Of a stretch of DNA of 64,000 nucleotides, positions 51,374 through 60,599 are shown one piece after another. This stretch comes from Tessaracoccus antarcticus (GTDB lineage: Bacteria > Actinomycetota > Actinomycetes > Propionibacteriales > Propionibacteriaceae): NCBI RefSeq assembly GCF_003688855.1, contig NZ_REFW01000001.1, positions 310,001 to 374,000 of the forward strand, in the 5' to 3' direction. A model generated the notes under the pieces. The model saw only the letters and a program-made list of their open reading frames with translations. It ran no database searches and was not told where the DNA came from. How positions within the stretch are numbered: the first letter of the stretch is position 1; each line of letters begins with the position of its first letter. A program made the position numbers and the translations under genes.

Positions 51374-51576
51374 GTTCGCCGTATCTCCCTAGATCGACTC
51401 AACTTGTCAGGACTTCCTCGTCCCGGTCGATCCAGCGTATCCCTGTGTTTTCACCCACCGTGGGCGGGTCGGCAAACTCATCGTGTTCACCGGCCCGTGG
51501 CGGCACGTACGGCGCTGGTGCCCGCCGGGACCGCTGCCGCTGCCGCACTAGCTCGTGACTGACCTGCAGTGGCCTC

Positions 51577-52464
51577 TCAGGCGGGCGGCGGGCTCAACGA
51601 CGTGGTGCCAGCAGGTTTGCGCAGCCGCTGTCCCATCTTCTTGGCCCTGGTGTCGACCATGTCGATGATGCGGGCGGCCGCCTCCTCCAGTGCCACACCC
51701 GTGGTGTCGAGGATGGGACAGCTGAGTTTGCGCTGGATCCGCCCCACCTCGTCGAGCTCGTCGTAGATCTTGGCCAGGTCGGCGTAGCCGTCCTTGTTGC
51801 CGAACCCGCCCAGACCCTTGACCCGTTGGCTGCGGATCATCAGCAGCCGCTCCGCGTCGATGGTGAGTCCCACGATGCGCCACCGCTCCAGTTCGAACAG
51901 CTGCGACGGCGGGTCAATCCCCGGGACCAGCGGGACGTTGACCACCTTGTATCCGAGGTAGCCCAGGTAGATGGACAGCGGTGTCTTGCCGGATCGAGAC
52001 GCCCCCACCAAACAGATGTCGCATTCGGCAAACGCCTCAGGAAGCGCCCCGTCGTCGTTGCGGACGGCGAAGTCGATGGCCGACATCCGCACGAAGTAGT
52101 CCGCCTCCACCCCCACCGGCCGCATGGGCACCATGTCGGCGGGGGTGCCGGTCAGCTCCTCGAGCGCCACCATGGGGCCGGTCATGAGGTCGGCGTGGGG
52201 CAGGCCCAATTCCTTGCAGGCACCGTCGATGAGGTCGGCGAGTTCCTTGTTGACGAGCGTGTACATCACCGCCGTCGGTTTGCCCGCCCGCTCCCGCAGG
52301 GTCGCAATCACCTTCAGCATGGCCTCGACGGTGCTGAGCCTGCGGTGGCGCACGAAGGTGAAGTGGTGTTCAGGGAACTGTGCGACAGCCGCCCGTGCAA
52401 TACGGACCGCCGATTCCCCCGTGGAGTCGGCGACGATGTGGATCTCCAGCAGCTCTGCTGACAT
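51577..52464 (-). CDS. Pyruvate phosphate dikinase regulatory protein (PPDK kinase/phosphorylase, DUF299)
   Basis: A 295-residue DUF299 protein: IHIVADSTGESAVRIARA at the N-terminus and the P-loop-like GASRSGKTPLSIYLGYLGYKVVNVPL, then SQRVKGLGGFGNKDGYAD. The family uses ADP to phosphorylate PPDK on a Thr next to the catalytic His and reverses this with phosphate; the dikinase gene downstream keeps that Thr in MTSHAAV. The ATG at 52464 has no ribosome-binding site at proper distance, while TACAGT ends six bases upstream. Confidence 0.94.
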   Translation of the reverse strand: MSAELLEIHIVADSTGESAVRIARAAVAQFPEHHFTFVRHRRLSTVEAMLKVIATLRERAGKPTAVMYTLVNKELADLIDGACKELGLPHADLMTGPMVALEELTGTPADMVPMRPVGVEADYFVRMSAIDFAVRNDDGALPEAFAECDICLVGASRSGKTPLSIYLGYLGYKVVNVPLVPGIDPPSQLFELERWRIVGLTIDAERLLMIRSQRVKGLGGFGNKDGYADLAKIYDELDEVGRIQRKLSCPILDTTGVALEEAAARIIDMVDTRAKKMGQRLRKPAGTTSLSPPPA

Positions 52465-52470
52465 GACCTC

Positions 52471-52476
52471 ACTGTA
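52471..52476 (-). promoter_or_regulatory. -10 element TACAGT of a predicted leaderless transcript
   Basis: On the minus strand TACAGT (52476 to 52471) ends six bases before the ATG at 52464. It lies in a 39-bp divergent gap with the DUF2332 gene. Confidence 0.55.
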
Positions 52477-52503
52477 GCCACGGGCCCCCACGGCAGGGGC
52501 ACA

Positions 52504-53526
52504 ATGGTCTGGGTGGACCCATCCATACATCTGGGGCAGTCACCCATCGCCGAGAGCTACAGCCGGTTCGCCGCCCGGGAGGCAGTGTCGCTGTCGCCGA
52601 TCTACATGGACTGGGCGCAACGCGTCAGCCTGGACGAGCAGATCATCCAGCGACTGGAGACCCTGCCGCATCCCAAACGCCAACCCAACCTGGTCTTTGC
52701 GGCGGCGCGCTGGCACGGCGCCCACACCACCTACGACTCCTTCCGCGCAACCCTCCTCCAGCGCTGGCCACAGGTGCGGTGCACGATTCTGGCTCGGGCA
52801 ACCCAGACCAACGAGGCAGGCCGCTGCGCCGTCCTGCTGCCCTACCTCGCGAACCTGCCCCAACCACTGGCCCTGCTGGAGGTGGGAGCATCGGCCGGGT
52901 TGTGCCTGCTCCCCGACTTCTACTCCTATCGCTACGACAACGGCCCTTCCCTGGACCCGGATGACGGGCCGTCGGATGTGATCCTGCCGTGCCGCCTGGG
53001 AGCCGGCGTCCCGGAACCGGCCATGCCCGACATCCTCTGGCGGGCAGGGATCGATCTCGCACCGGTGGATGTCACCAGCCCTGACGAATGCGCATGGCTG
53101 GAAACGCTGGTCTGGCCAGGTCAGGAGGACCGGCGCGCGCGGCTGGGCACGGCCGTGGCCCTGGCGAGGATGAGACCGCCGCGGCTGGTGCGCGGCGATC
53201 TGAACGAGGCCCTCCCCGCGCTGGCCTCGGAGGCCCCCGCCGACGCGACGCTGGTGGTCTTCCACACCGCGGTGCTGGTCTATCTTCAGGCCGAGGACCG
53301 CTCACGCTTCGTGGAGACGGTCACGAACCTGCAGGGGCACTGGATCAGCAACGAGGGGCAGAGCGTCGTGGACCTGCCCCATCCGTTCACCACGACGACC
53401 CACGATGACGGTCGGTTCCTGCTCTCCGTGGACGGCATTCCGCACGCCTTGACGGACCCCCATGGTGCTGCCATCGACGCACTCCCCGCATGCGACCGCT
53501 CCCACCGCTCCAGGAGTTCACCATGA
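52504..53526 (+). CDS. DUF2332 family protein
   Basis: A 340-residue soluble protein of DUF2332, common in Actinomycetota. Family blocks: FAAREAVSLSPIYMDWA near the N-terminus, PHPKRQPNLVFAAARWHG, LLEVGASAGLCLLPDFYSY (a Rossmann-like methyltransferase-type glycine motif) and VVFHTAVLVYL. The fold may be a SAM-dependent methyltransferase, but no function is known. No clear ribosome-binding site; an in-frame GTG at 52513, seven bases after a CACAAT, is another possible start. Its stop overlaps the start of the protease-like pseudogene (ATGA). Confidence 0.8.
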   Translation: MVWVDPSIHLGQSPIAESYSRFAAREAVSLSPIYMDWAQRVSLDEQIIQRLETLPHPKRQPNLVFAAARWHGAHTTYDSFRATLLQRWPQVRCTILARATQTNEAGRCAVLLPYLANLPQPLALLEVGASAGLCLLPDFYSYRYDNGPSLDPDDGPSDVILPCRLGAGVPEPAMPDILWRAGIDLAPVDVTSPDECAWLETLVWPGQEDRRARLGTAVALARMRPPRLVRGDLNEALPALASEAPADATLVVFHTAVLVYLQAEDRSRFVETVTNLQGHWISNEGQSVVDLPHPFTTTTHDDGRFLLSVDGIPHALTDPHGAAIDALPACDRSHRSRSSP

Positions 53527-54054
53527 TCACAGGCCAGGACGACCACAGGAGGGCGGAGATCCGCCCCATCAAAGAGGCCATGGAGGACGAGCTCCTCGCC
53601 CGACCCGGTGTGGTGGGCGTCGACATCGGAGAGAAGGTCACCGGTGGTGAACCCACCGGCGAGATGGGCATCGTCGTGTCCGTGACGAGGAAGAAGCGCG
53701 GCCGCACCACGGGCCACACGTTCGGAAATGGTGGCCTCCGTCGACGCGTCACTGAGCATCGACCACGGCGACGGCATCGGCATGCGCACCCTTCGCCGCC
53801 AGATACGCATCGACACCGACGCGTCACAGTCCGCCCAGTTCTCCGACCAGGGTGACTCCGGATCGGTGGTCCTGGACCTCGACCTGCGGATCATCGGCCT
53901 CCTGTTCGGCGGCTCGAGCGACGGTTCCGCCACGTTCGCCAACCAGATCGTGGTGGCGCTCGACGAGCTCGCCGTCGATCTCCCGGACGCCACCACCCCT
54001 CCGGCGGACGCCTCCGACGCAGTGCCCGCGACTAGTGCACCGAGCGGCGGATGA
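53523..54054 (+). pseudogene. Frameshifted, shortened trypsin-like (GDSGS) protease homologue
   Basis: Two reading frames must be joined. The first, from ATG 53523 (AGGAGTTCACC before it), reads RPGVVGVDIGEKVTGGEPTG and IVVSVTRKKRG, the usual N-terminal domain of a protease-like family. The similarity then shifts to the +1 frame between about 53715 and 53735, where SIDHGDGIGMRTLRRQIRID leads to QFSDQGDSGSVVLDLDLRIIGLLFGG, with the GDSGS box of chymotrypsin-fold serine proteases, and stops at 54054. The catalytic His and Asp region is missing, so besides the frameshift there is probably an internal deletion. It is coupled to DUF2332. Confidence 0.65.
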
Positions 54055-54075
54055 GGCGCCCGTTCCCCTGCGGCA

Positions 54076-54642
54076 TCACGGCTGGGGGAAGCCTCGAGGG
54101 TCGACTCGCAGGGCCTTGGCACCCTTGCGCAGCAGGAAGCCGAGGGTGAGGAAGACCACACCCCAGATGAGCATGGTGATGGCGATGAGGACGACGATCA
54201 CCGTCGCAGAACCGTACGGGTTGAGGAAGAACAGGACACCCAACAGGATGTCCAGCACAGCACCCAGCAACACCAACCCACGCGGCGCGCCGGTGGCGCC
54301 GGTGATGCCGATGGCGGCACCAACGACGCCGCGGATGATCAGCCAGATACCCACGACGATGATGAGGGCGGCCGCCGTCATGCCCGGCCGGGAGATGGCA
54401 AAGATGGCCGCCGCCACGGCCAGTACCCCCAGCGCGATCGCCGTGAGTCGGTTTCCCGGGCTCTGCCCCTTGGAGAAACCGGTGACGAACCAGCCGAGAC
54501 CGTCCAGGAGCACAAAGATGCCCCACAGGAGCACGAAAACCAGTGCGGTGGTGGGCCAGACGGCAAGGATGAGGCCGAAGATGATGCCCAGTACGCCGCG
54601 CGTCACCGCGATCTTCCACGTGAGGTCCAGAAGGTTGTTCAT
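54076..54642 (-). CDS. HdeD/DUF308 family membrane protein
   Basis: A 188-residue protein with six predicted helices in three pairs (TRGVLGIIFGLILAVWP, FVLLWGIFVLLDGLGWFV, IALGVLAVAAAIFAI, LIIVVGIWLIIRGVVG, LVLLGAVLDILLGVLFFLNP and VVLIAITMLIWGVVFLTLG), the pattern of HdeD/DUF308 proteins linked in enterobacteria to acid resistance. GGGAGGA precedes the ATG at 54642. Function in this organism is unknown. Confidence 0.9.
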   Translation of the reverse strand: MNNLLDLTWKIAVTRGVLGIIFGLILAVWPTTALVFVLLWGIFVLLDGLGWFVTGFSKGQSPGNRLTAIALGVLAVAAAIFAISRPGMTAAALIIVVGIWLIIRGVVGAAIGITGATGAPRGLVLLGAVLDILLGVLFFLNPYGSATVIVVLIAITMLIWGVVFLTLGFLLRKGAKALRVDPRGFPQP

Positions 54643-54909
54643 GGCACGTCCTCCCTCGGCAGCTGTTCCCACCATTGTTCCAGCGACCGGGACCGTCAGA
54701 GGAGAAAGGCCCCATCGCCCTCCCATCGAACCAGCCGTTTCCGCGGCCGGATCAACCGGGAACTCTCCGCCCCCATGGGCCTGGAGGAGGACCTGGTGTC
54801 GGTCACGTTGCGAGGACTCCGGATCGACGCCGACAACGATCGGGTCAGTGTGTGGGTGGAGGCCGGGCTCACCTGAGAGCCGCCCCACGTCGGGCATCCC
54901 GCGGATGCG

Positions 54910-57909
54910 TCAGGCCCTGACGACCAACGTGGAACCCCCGTCGGCCCGGCGAGTGATCTCCACACGCTCGGGGATGCGGGCCTTCAACTCCGCCACGTGA
55001 CTGACGATCCCGACGGCGCGCCCCCCGGCCTGGAGGTGGGCAAGCTCACCGAGGACACCGTCGAGCGTCTCAGAATCAAGTGACCCGAAACCCTCGTCGA
55101 TGAACAGCGTGTCCAGACTGATGCCGCCGGCCTCGCTGGTGACGACATCAGCCAACCCCAGCGCCAGGCACAGGGAGACGTAGAACGTCTCCCCACCGGA
55201 CAGCGTGTGGGGGTCGCGGTTGGTCTCCGTGTGGTGGTCGCGCACTGTCAGCCCGAGTCCCGCCCTGCGGGCTCTGCCCTCCCGCTCGTCGATCCGGAGA
55301 AGGGCAAAGCGACCATCGGACATGACCGTGAGACGGTCGTTGGCGGCGGCGACGACGTCCTCGAATCGGCGCAGCAGGACGAAAGTGGACAAGGTGGTGG
55401 ACTTCACGTTGCCCTCGCCGGCGTTGGCCAGTTCCCCCATGCGCACCACGGGGGCGGCGTCCTCGGCCAACCGTTGGTGACGGGCGAGGACCTTCACGAG
55501 TACGCGCCGGGCGCGATCGCACTGCTCCAGTGCCGCCGCCGCGGTGGCTCCGGCGGCCGAGGCAGCCATGAGGGCGTGTTGGCACGCGTCGTGCGCCGCG
55601 GCGGCTGCCGGGACGTCGGCCACCTCGTCTCCCGTGAGGCTGGCAACGGCTTCCTCGGCCAGCCCGTTGGAGACGCGGGCGAGATCGGCGTCGTACCTAC
55701 GGAGGCGTTGGTGGAGTTCGGCGGACTCGAGGGTTCCCATCTGGGCGGCGCGTGCGGCGTCGGCATCCGAGAACGTGGCGTCACGCAGGGCTTCGTCGAG
55801 CGTGGCTGAGGCGTCGGTGAGCCGGTACTCGGCGTCGTGGTGCTCCTGCCGGGTGCCCACCAGTTGCCTGGCCCGGGCCAGGCGGGCATCCAGCAGTTCG
55901 ACGCGCACCGCCACGCTTCCGCAGTCGGTGGCGGCGAGACGGCATCGTCCCTCGTCGGCGTGAAGCCTCTGGCGCTCGCCCCGCAGCCGCTCAGCGGTGG
56001 TGGCCGTGCTGGTCTCGGCTGCTGCGACCCCCGCCCTGATGGTGTCGGTCCCGGCGTCGAACTCCACCACAGCCTTCTCTGCCATCGTGATGAGTCGGAC
56101 CGTTTCCTGCGCGGTGCAGACATCCGCCTCGGCAACGGCCAGGGCTGTGTCGGCATCCCGCAGGCCCGTGTGCCGTGCCGCCTCCTGTTGCGCAGTGAGG
56201 TCCCCGGCCAGCCGGACGTGCGCACGGTCTGCCTCCTGCAGTGCCGAGACCGCCTGCTGGCGTCGCTTCGTGGCTGCATCCGCATCCTCGAGGCTGGCGT
56301 GGCCCGGCAGCTCAGGGGCCGGGCTCGGATGCTCGGTCCCGCCGCACACAGGGCAGGGGCACCCGTCCTCGAGGTCGGCGGCCAGGGAGCCTGCGGTGCT
56401 GTTGATCCAGCGCAGGCGGATGACGCTCTCCTGCTCGGTGGCCGTCCTGGCCACGTCCCCAGCCCTGGTCAGGGAGGCCAAGGCCTCGGCGAGCTGCTTC
56501 GCAAGCGCCGACGCACGGTGGGCCGCGTCCCTGATGGCGCGACGCTGCTCCATCACCTGGTGGGCCACTGCCACCGGTGTCGCGGTGTACCGCAGATCCT
56601 CCAGCGCATTCGTGAGCCCGTCACGCACGGCGGGACGGCTCCCGAGCTGCGCGCGCTTCTCCTCGAGAGCTGCCCGTGAGAGACCGAGCCGTGCCTCATC
56701 GCTTCCGAGTTCGAGGGCCCGCGCCGGGAGCTCTGCCTCGAGGCGCACCAGCTCCATGAGGCCACCACGCTCGCCGGTGACATGGTCGATGGTGGCACGC
56801 AGGGTGGGGATGTCGCTGACCTCGGCGAGGTCGTCGTCCACGGAAAGCCGGACTTCTGAGCACGCCGTGGTCACGGCCTGGGAGGCACGCTCCATGCCGG
56901 AGGTCGCGGCCGCGTGCGAGCGCAGCGCACCCGCGACAGTGGCTGCACGCTGCGCCCCGGCGAGACGGTCACGGTCCATGGCGATCCCCTCACCCTCCTG
57001 GAGCAGCCCTGCGTTCTCTGCCATGAGTGAGGAGCGCCTCAACAGCGCGCGGTGCAACTCCTTCCGGGTTTCAAGGACAGCCCGTGCCGCAACCTCTTCA
57101 GCGTGTTTCACCGTCAGCACGCCGTCGGCTTCAGCGCACTGCCGCCCCAGGCCGGCCTGAACGTTGTCAGCGAGGCGGGTCATCTCGTCGGAGTCAAGGG
57201 CTGAGCCGGCCTCCCAGAGTTCTCGGACGGCGGGGTCATCGTCGGCGAGGAGACCGGCGAAAGACCTCAGGGCCGAACTCACCTCGCCCTGGGCGACGGT
57301 GATGTCACGCCTGGCGGTGCGGGCCATCTCAGCCAACTGGTCCTGCACTGCCTGGTAGATGGCGGTGCCGAAGACGTCCCGCAGCACTGCGGCGCGCTCG
57401 TCCGGCTTGGCCCGCAGGAAGGTGGAGAACCGGCCCTGCGGGAGAACCACGGTCTGCATGAACTGGTCGCGGGTGAGCCCGAGAATCCTCTGCATCTCGG
57501 CCCCCACCTCCTGGGCGCTGCCGGCCACGGGTTCGCCGATGGTGTCCTCTACGCTGGAGAGTCTCCACAGCTTCGCGGTGGCGTTCTGGGGTGTGAAGCC
57601 GTCGCCGCGCTTCTTGGGGCGATCCCATGGCGGCGTTCGCCTCGTCTTGTAGATGCCGGCGTTCGTGGAGAACACCACCTCGATGACCGGGTCGGCCAAG
57701 GGGGCGTGCGCGGACGGGAGCCGGCTGTCGAGCGCCTTGCCAAGGGTGCCGTAGAGCCCGTACGTGATCGCGTCGATGAGGGTGGACTTACCGGCACCCG
57801 TGGGCCCTTCCAGCAGGAACAGGCCACCGGCGGAGAGTGTGTCGAAGTCGATGTCGTGGCGCCCGGGGAACGGACCGATGGCCTCGATGTGGAGGTGGTG
57901 GATCCTCAT
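54910..57909 (-). CDS. sbcC: Exonuclease subunit SbcC
   Basis: A 999-residue SMC-like ATPase: Walker A GPTGAGKSTLIDAITYGLYG at the N-terminus, two long coiled coils, a zinc hook CPCPVCGG near residue 515, and signature/Walker B at the C-terminus (TLSGGETFYVSLCLALGLAD, DTLFIDEGFGSLD). With SbcD it forms a nuclease that opens hairpins and protein-blocked DNA ends. Its ATG overlaps the sbcD stop by one base (TGATG). Confidence 0.97.
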   Translation of the reverse strand: MRIHHLHIEAIGPFPGRHDIDFDTLSAGGLFLLEGPTGAGKSTLIDAITYGLYGTLGKALDSRLPSAHAPLADPVIEVVFSTNAGIYKTRRTPPWDRPKKRGDGFTPQNATAKLWRLSSVEDTIGEPVAGSAQEVGAEMQRILGLTRDQFMQTVVLPQGRFSTFLRAKPDERAAVLRDVFGTAIYQAVQDQLAEMARTARRDITVAQGEVSSALRSFAGLLADDDPAVRELWEAGSALDSDEMTRLADNVQAGLGRQCAEADGVLTVKHAEEVAARAVLETRKELHRALLRRSSLMAENAGLLQEGEGIAMDRDRLAGAQRAATVAGALRSHAAATSGMERASQAVTTACSEVRLSVDDDLAEVSDIPTLRATIDHVTGERGGLMELVRLEAELPARALELGSDEARLGLSRAALEEKRAQLGSRPAVRDGLTNALEDLRYTATPVAVAHQVMEQRRAIRDAAHRASALAKQLAEALASLTRAGDVARTATEQESVIRLRWINSTAGSLAADLEDGCPCPVCGGTEHPSPAPELPGHASLEDADAATKRRQQAVSALQEADRAHVRLAGDLTAQQEAARHTGLRDADTALAVAEADVCTAQETVRLITMAEKAVVEFDAGTDTIRAGVAAAETSTATTAERLRGERQRLHADEGRCRLAATDCGSVAVRVELLDARLARARQLVGTRQEHHDAEYRLTDASATLDEALRDATFSDADAARAAQMGTLESAELHQRLRRYDADLARVSNGLAEEAVASLTGDEVADVPAAAAAHDACQHALMAASAAGATAAAALEQCDRARRVLVKVLARHQRLAEDAAPVVRMGELANAGEGNVKSTTLSTFVLLRRFEDVVAAANDRLTVMSDGRFALLRIDEREGRARRAGLGLTVRDHHTETNRDPHTLSGGETFYVSLCLALGLADVVTSEAGGISLDTLFIDEGFGSLDSETLDGVLGELAHLQAGGRAVGIVSHVAELKARIPERVEITRRADGGSTLVVRA

Positions 57910-59153
57910 CAGGCGCTCCGCTCCCCCGCCAGGGCCGCCTCGTAGGCTCGGCGCAGCACGTCGGTCTCGGCGGTGGAGGGTGAGGCGCCGCTGACGTCGG
58001 TCACGAACTGGACGCTGACTTCCACGGGGTCGTGCGCCGCGGTCACGGCACGCAACGGATCGGTGCCCACGGGCTGCGCGGGGCGGTGCTGGACAACCAG
58101 TGCGTGCGGGAAGCGGTCCTTGACCTTGGCGTGGAGCTGCGCGGGGCGCACGGTGTCGGTCACGAGGACGCGCACCCAGTCCTGCGCCTGCTCGTCGAAC
58201 GCGCGGGAGAGCAGGTGCTCGAGGGTTCCGCTGGCCTCCGACAAGCGGCGCGGTAATGGCGTACCCACGAGTTGGACGTCGCTGACGCCGTCCACATCCA
58301 TGGAAACCAGGGCGCTGGACTTGGTGTGGTGCATTTCCGAGAAGGAGAACGCCAGCGGGGAGCCGGAATAGCGCGCGACCGGTCCGCGCCGGTGCGGATC
58401 CAGGTCGCGCCCGATACGTTGCGGCCCGTGCAGGTGGCCGAGCGCAAGGTAGTCCAGAGCACTCAGGTCCGTGGCGGCGTCCCTGCCGGGGCCGGTGAGA
58501 GCACCCAGCGGCACCGAGTCGACGCCGCCCACCCGAATGTCGCGCTCGGACTCGGACGCTTCGCCCCCGACGACGAACGCGTGCGCCATCAGTACGGCCG
58601 GGATGCGGGGACCGACGCCACGGCGGGTGCGGAGGTCATCGTGGATGCGGCGCATGGCGGCGGTGGCGACGGCCTCGTGGGAGCGGGCGGGGATAATGGG
58701 CGCGCCGCCGCCGTCGAGCTCGGGGCCGGCGAGGCGGTGCCGGACCATGTCGGGGTCAAGGTAGGGCACGGCGTAGACCAGGGCCGAGCATTCGCCGTCG
58801 AGGCTCGGGACCTCGACGGGGGTGCCCACGTTCTCGAGTCGTGACCGGACCACGAGGCGGTCACGCAGCAGCGACGCCGCAAAACCCAGCCGAGTGGCGG
58901 AGTCGTGGTTGCCCGGCGTGACGATCACCCGAGTGTGTTCCGTGAGCCGGAGCAACGTGTCGTTCAGCAGCTCGACGGCGGCCACGGGTGGGATGGCGCG
59001 GTCGTAGACGTCGCCGGCCACCAGCACGGCATCCACCTGCTCGCTGCGCACCACGTCAACGAGGTGATCGAGGAAGGCGGCCTGGTGTTCCATGAGGTCG
59101 ACGCCGTGCAGGGTGCGGCCCAGGTGCCAGTCGGAGGTGTGGAGGAGCCGCAT
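57909..59153 (-). CDS. sbcD: Exonuclease subunit SbcD
   Basis: A 414-residue calcineurin-like nuclease with all phosphoesterase motifs: TSDWHLGRTLHGVD, VAGDVYDRAIPP, VTPGNHDSATRL, VLMAHAFV and LALGHLHGPQ. It is the catalytic partner of SbcC encoded right after. The ATG at 59153 starts MRLLHTSDWHLG as in the family. No ribosome-binding site is present; TACGGT ends six bases upstream on the minus strand, predicting a leaderless mRNA. Confidence 0.97.
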   Translation of the reverse strand: MRLLHTSDWHLGRTLHGVDLMEHQAAFLDHLVDVVRSEQVDAVLVAGDVYDRAIPPVAAVELLNDTLLRLTEHTRVIVTPGNHDSATRLGFAASLLRDRLVVRSRLENVGTPVEVPSLDGECSALVYAVPYLDPDMVRHRLAGPELDGGGAPIIPARSHEAVATAAMRRIHDDLRTRRGVGPRIPAVLMAHAFVVGGEASESERDIRVGGVDSVPLGALTGPGRDAATDLSALDYLALGHLHGPQRIGRDLDPHRRGPVARYSGSPLAFSFSEMHHTKSSALVSMDVDGVSDVQLVGTPLPRRLSEASGTLEHLLSRAFDEQAQDWVRVLVTDTVRPAQLHAKVKDRFPHALVVQHRPAQPVGTDPLRAVTAAHDPVEVSVQFVTDVSGASPSTAETDVLRRAYEAALAGERSA

Positions 59154-59159
59154 GACATC

Positions 59160-59165
59160 ACCGTA
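59160..59165 (-). promoter_or_regulatory. -10 element TACGGT of a predicted leaderless sbcD transcript
   Basis: TACGGT (59165 to 59160, minus strand) is separated by six bases (GATGTC) from the ATG at 59153. Confidence 0.5.
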
Positions 59166-59336
59166 ACCGGGGCCACCGACAGGATCGGACAGGGGTCCCG
59201 GCGCGCCCCACAAGGGTTGCCCCACACCCTCCACGAGGACCTGCGACTGAACGGCAACACCGGCCTTACCCGCTTGTCCAGCAGGGGGGCGTGCAGACTC
59301 ATAGGGTGGGTGATCATCACACGAAGGAGCATCGAG

Positions 59337-60572
59337 ATGGCGACGGTTGCCCTGTTGGGGACGTTGGACACCAAGGACGAGGAATACCGGTGGCTCACCA
59401 AGCGCCTCATCGAGCATGGTGTGGATGTCCTCACCATTGACGTGGGGTCATTCTCGCGGAGTCCTTTGGCCGACATCAGCTCGGATGAGGTGATCAGGGA
59501 GGCCGGGGAGGACGTCCAGGCACTGCGTGCACACCACGACCGCGGCGAGATGATGACCGTCATGGGCCGTGGCGCCGCAGCCGTCGTCCGTCGACTCGCG
59601 GAGGAGGGCGGCATCCATGGGTTGTTGGCGGTGGGTGGCTCGGGTGGCTCGTCCGTGGCTGCCCCCGCCATGCAGGCCCTTCCCGTCGGATTCCCCAAGC
59701 TGCTGGTCTCGACGATGGCTTCCGGGGACGTCACACCGTACGTCGGTGAGGTGGACAGCACACTGATGTACTCGGTGGTGGACGTGGCGGGCATCAACAG
59801 CATCTCCGAGATGGTCATGGGCAACGCCGCCGCAGCCATCGCAGCAATGGCAAAGGTGCACGCCGAACGCTCCACGTCCACGCCGGACGGGAAACCACAC
59901 ATCGGCCTCACGATGTTCGGACTCACCACGCCCGCTGCCGATGAGGCCCGCGAAACCCTCACGGCACTGGGCTATGAGGTTCTGGTGTTCCACGCCACCG
60001 GCTCGGGCGGGCGCGCCATGGAGAAGCTCGTGGAGTCCGGCCTCCTGGCCGGGGTGTGCGACCTGACCACCACCGAACTCTGCGACGACCTCCTGGGTGG
60101 GGTCCTCTCCGCCGGTCCTGATCGCCTGGAGATGGCGGGCGTGAAGGGGGTCCCCCAAGTGGTGAGCCTCGGCGCCCTCGACATGGTCAACTTCGGGCCC
60201 GAGGACACCGTGCCGGAAAAGTTTGCCGGACGACACTTCATCGTCCACAACCCCACGGTGACGCTGATGCGCACCACTGAGTCGGAGATGCGCGAACTCG
60301 GCCGCCGCATCGCCGGGAAACTCGCGAAAGCCACCGGCCCCACGGAGGTGTTCATCCCTCTTCGGGGGGTCTCCGGCATCGACGTCGAGAATGGGCCGTT
60401 CCGCGACGCCGACGCCGACGCCGGTTTGTTCGACGAGATCCGCGCAGGTCTGGAGGGCACCCACGTCATGGTCCACGAACTGGACCAGGCCATCAACGAC
60501 CCGGGCTTCGGCCGCTCCGCCGCCGAGGCACTGCACCGACTCATCACCCGCACCACACCTGATCACACCTGA
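59337..60572 (+). CDS. UPF0261/Tm-1-like ATP-binding protein
   Basis: A 411-residue UPF0261 protein, the bacterial counterpart of the N-terminal domain of plant Tm-1. Family blocks: VALLGTLDTKDEEYRWL at the N-terminus, MTVMGRGAAAVV, AVGGSGGSSVAAPAMQALPVGFPKLLVSTMASGDV in part, VDVAGINSISEMVMGNAA, FGLTTPAADEAR and GVSGIDVENGPFRD. Relatives bind ATP; the bacterial role is unknown. ATG at 59337 follows AAGGAG. The TIM-barrel partner gene follows after 27 bases. Confidence 0.9.
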   Translation: MATVALLGTLDTKDEEYRWLTKRLIEHGVDVLTIDVGSFSRSPLADISSDEVIREAGEDVQALRAHHDRGEMMTVMGRGAAAVVRRLAEEGGIHGLLAVGGSGGSSVAAPAMQALPVGFPKLLVSTMASGDVTPYVGEVDSTLMYSVVDVAGINSISEMVMGNAAAAIAAMAKVHAERSTSTPDGKPHIGLTMFGLTTPAADEARETLTALGYEVLVFHATGSGGRAMEKLVESGLLAGVCDLTTTELCDDLLGGVLSAGPDRLEMAGVKGVPQVVSLGALDMVNFGPEDTVPEKFAGRHFIVHNPTVTLMRTTESEMRELGRRIAGKLAKATGPTEVFIPLRGVSGIDVENGPFRDADADAGLFDEIRAGLEGTHVMVHELDQAINDPGFGRSAAEALHRLITRTTPDHT

Positions 60573-60599
60573 TCCCCCAGCGAAAGCGAGAACGACTTC

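Noticed and set aside
49385-51562. Long plus-strand open frame (725 codons)
   Set aside because: Complete antisense of pyruvate phosphate dikinase; no recognisable domain.
54720-54874. Short plus-strand frame ending LRIDADNDRVSVWVEAGLT
   Set aside because: Only about 40 plausible residues, no ribosome-binding site or start; may be a gene scrap but not supportable.
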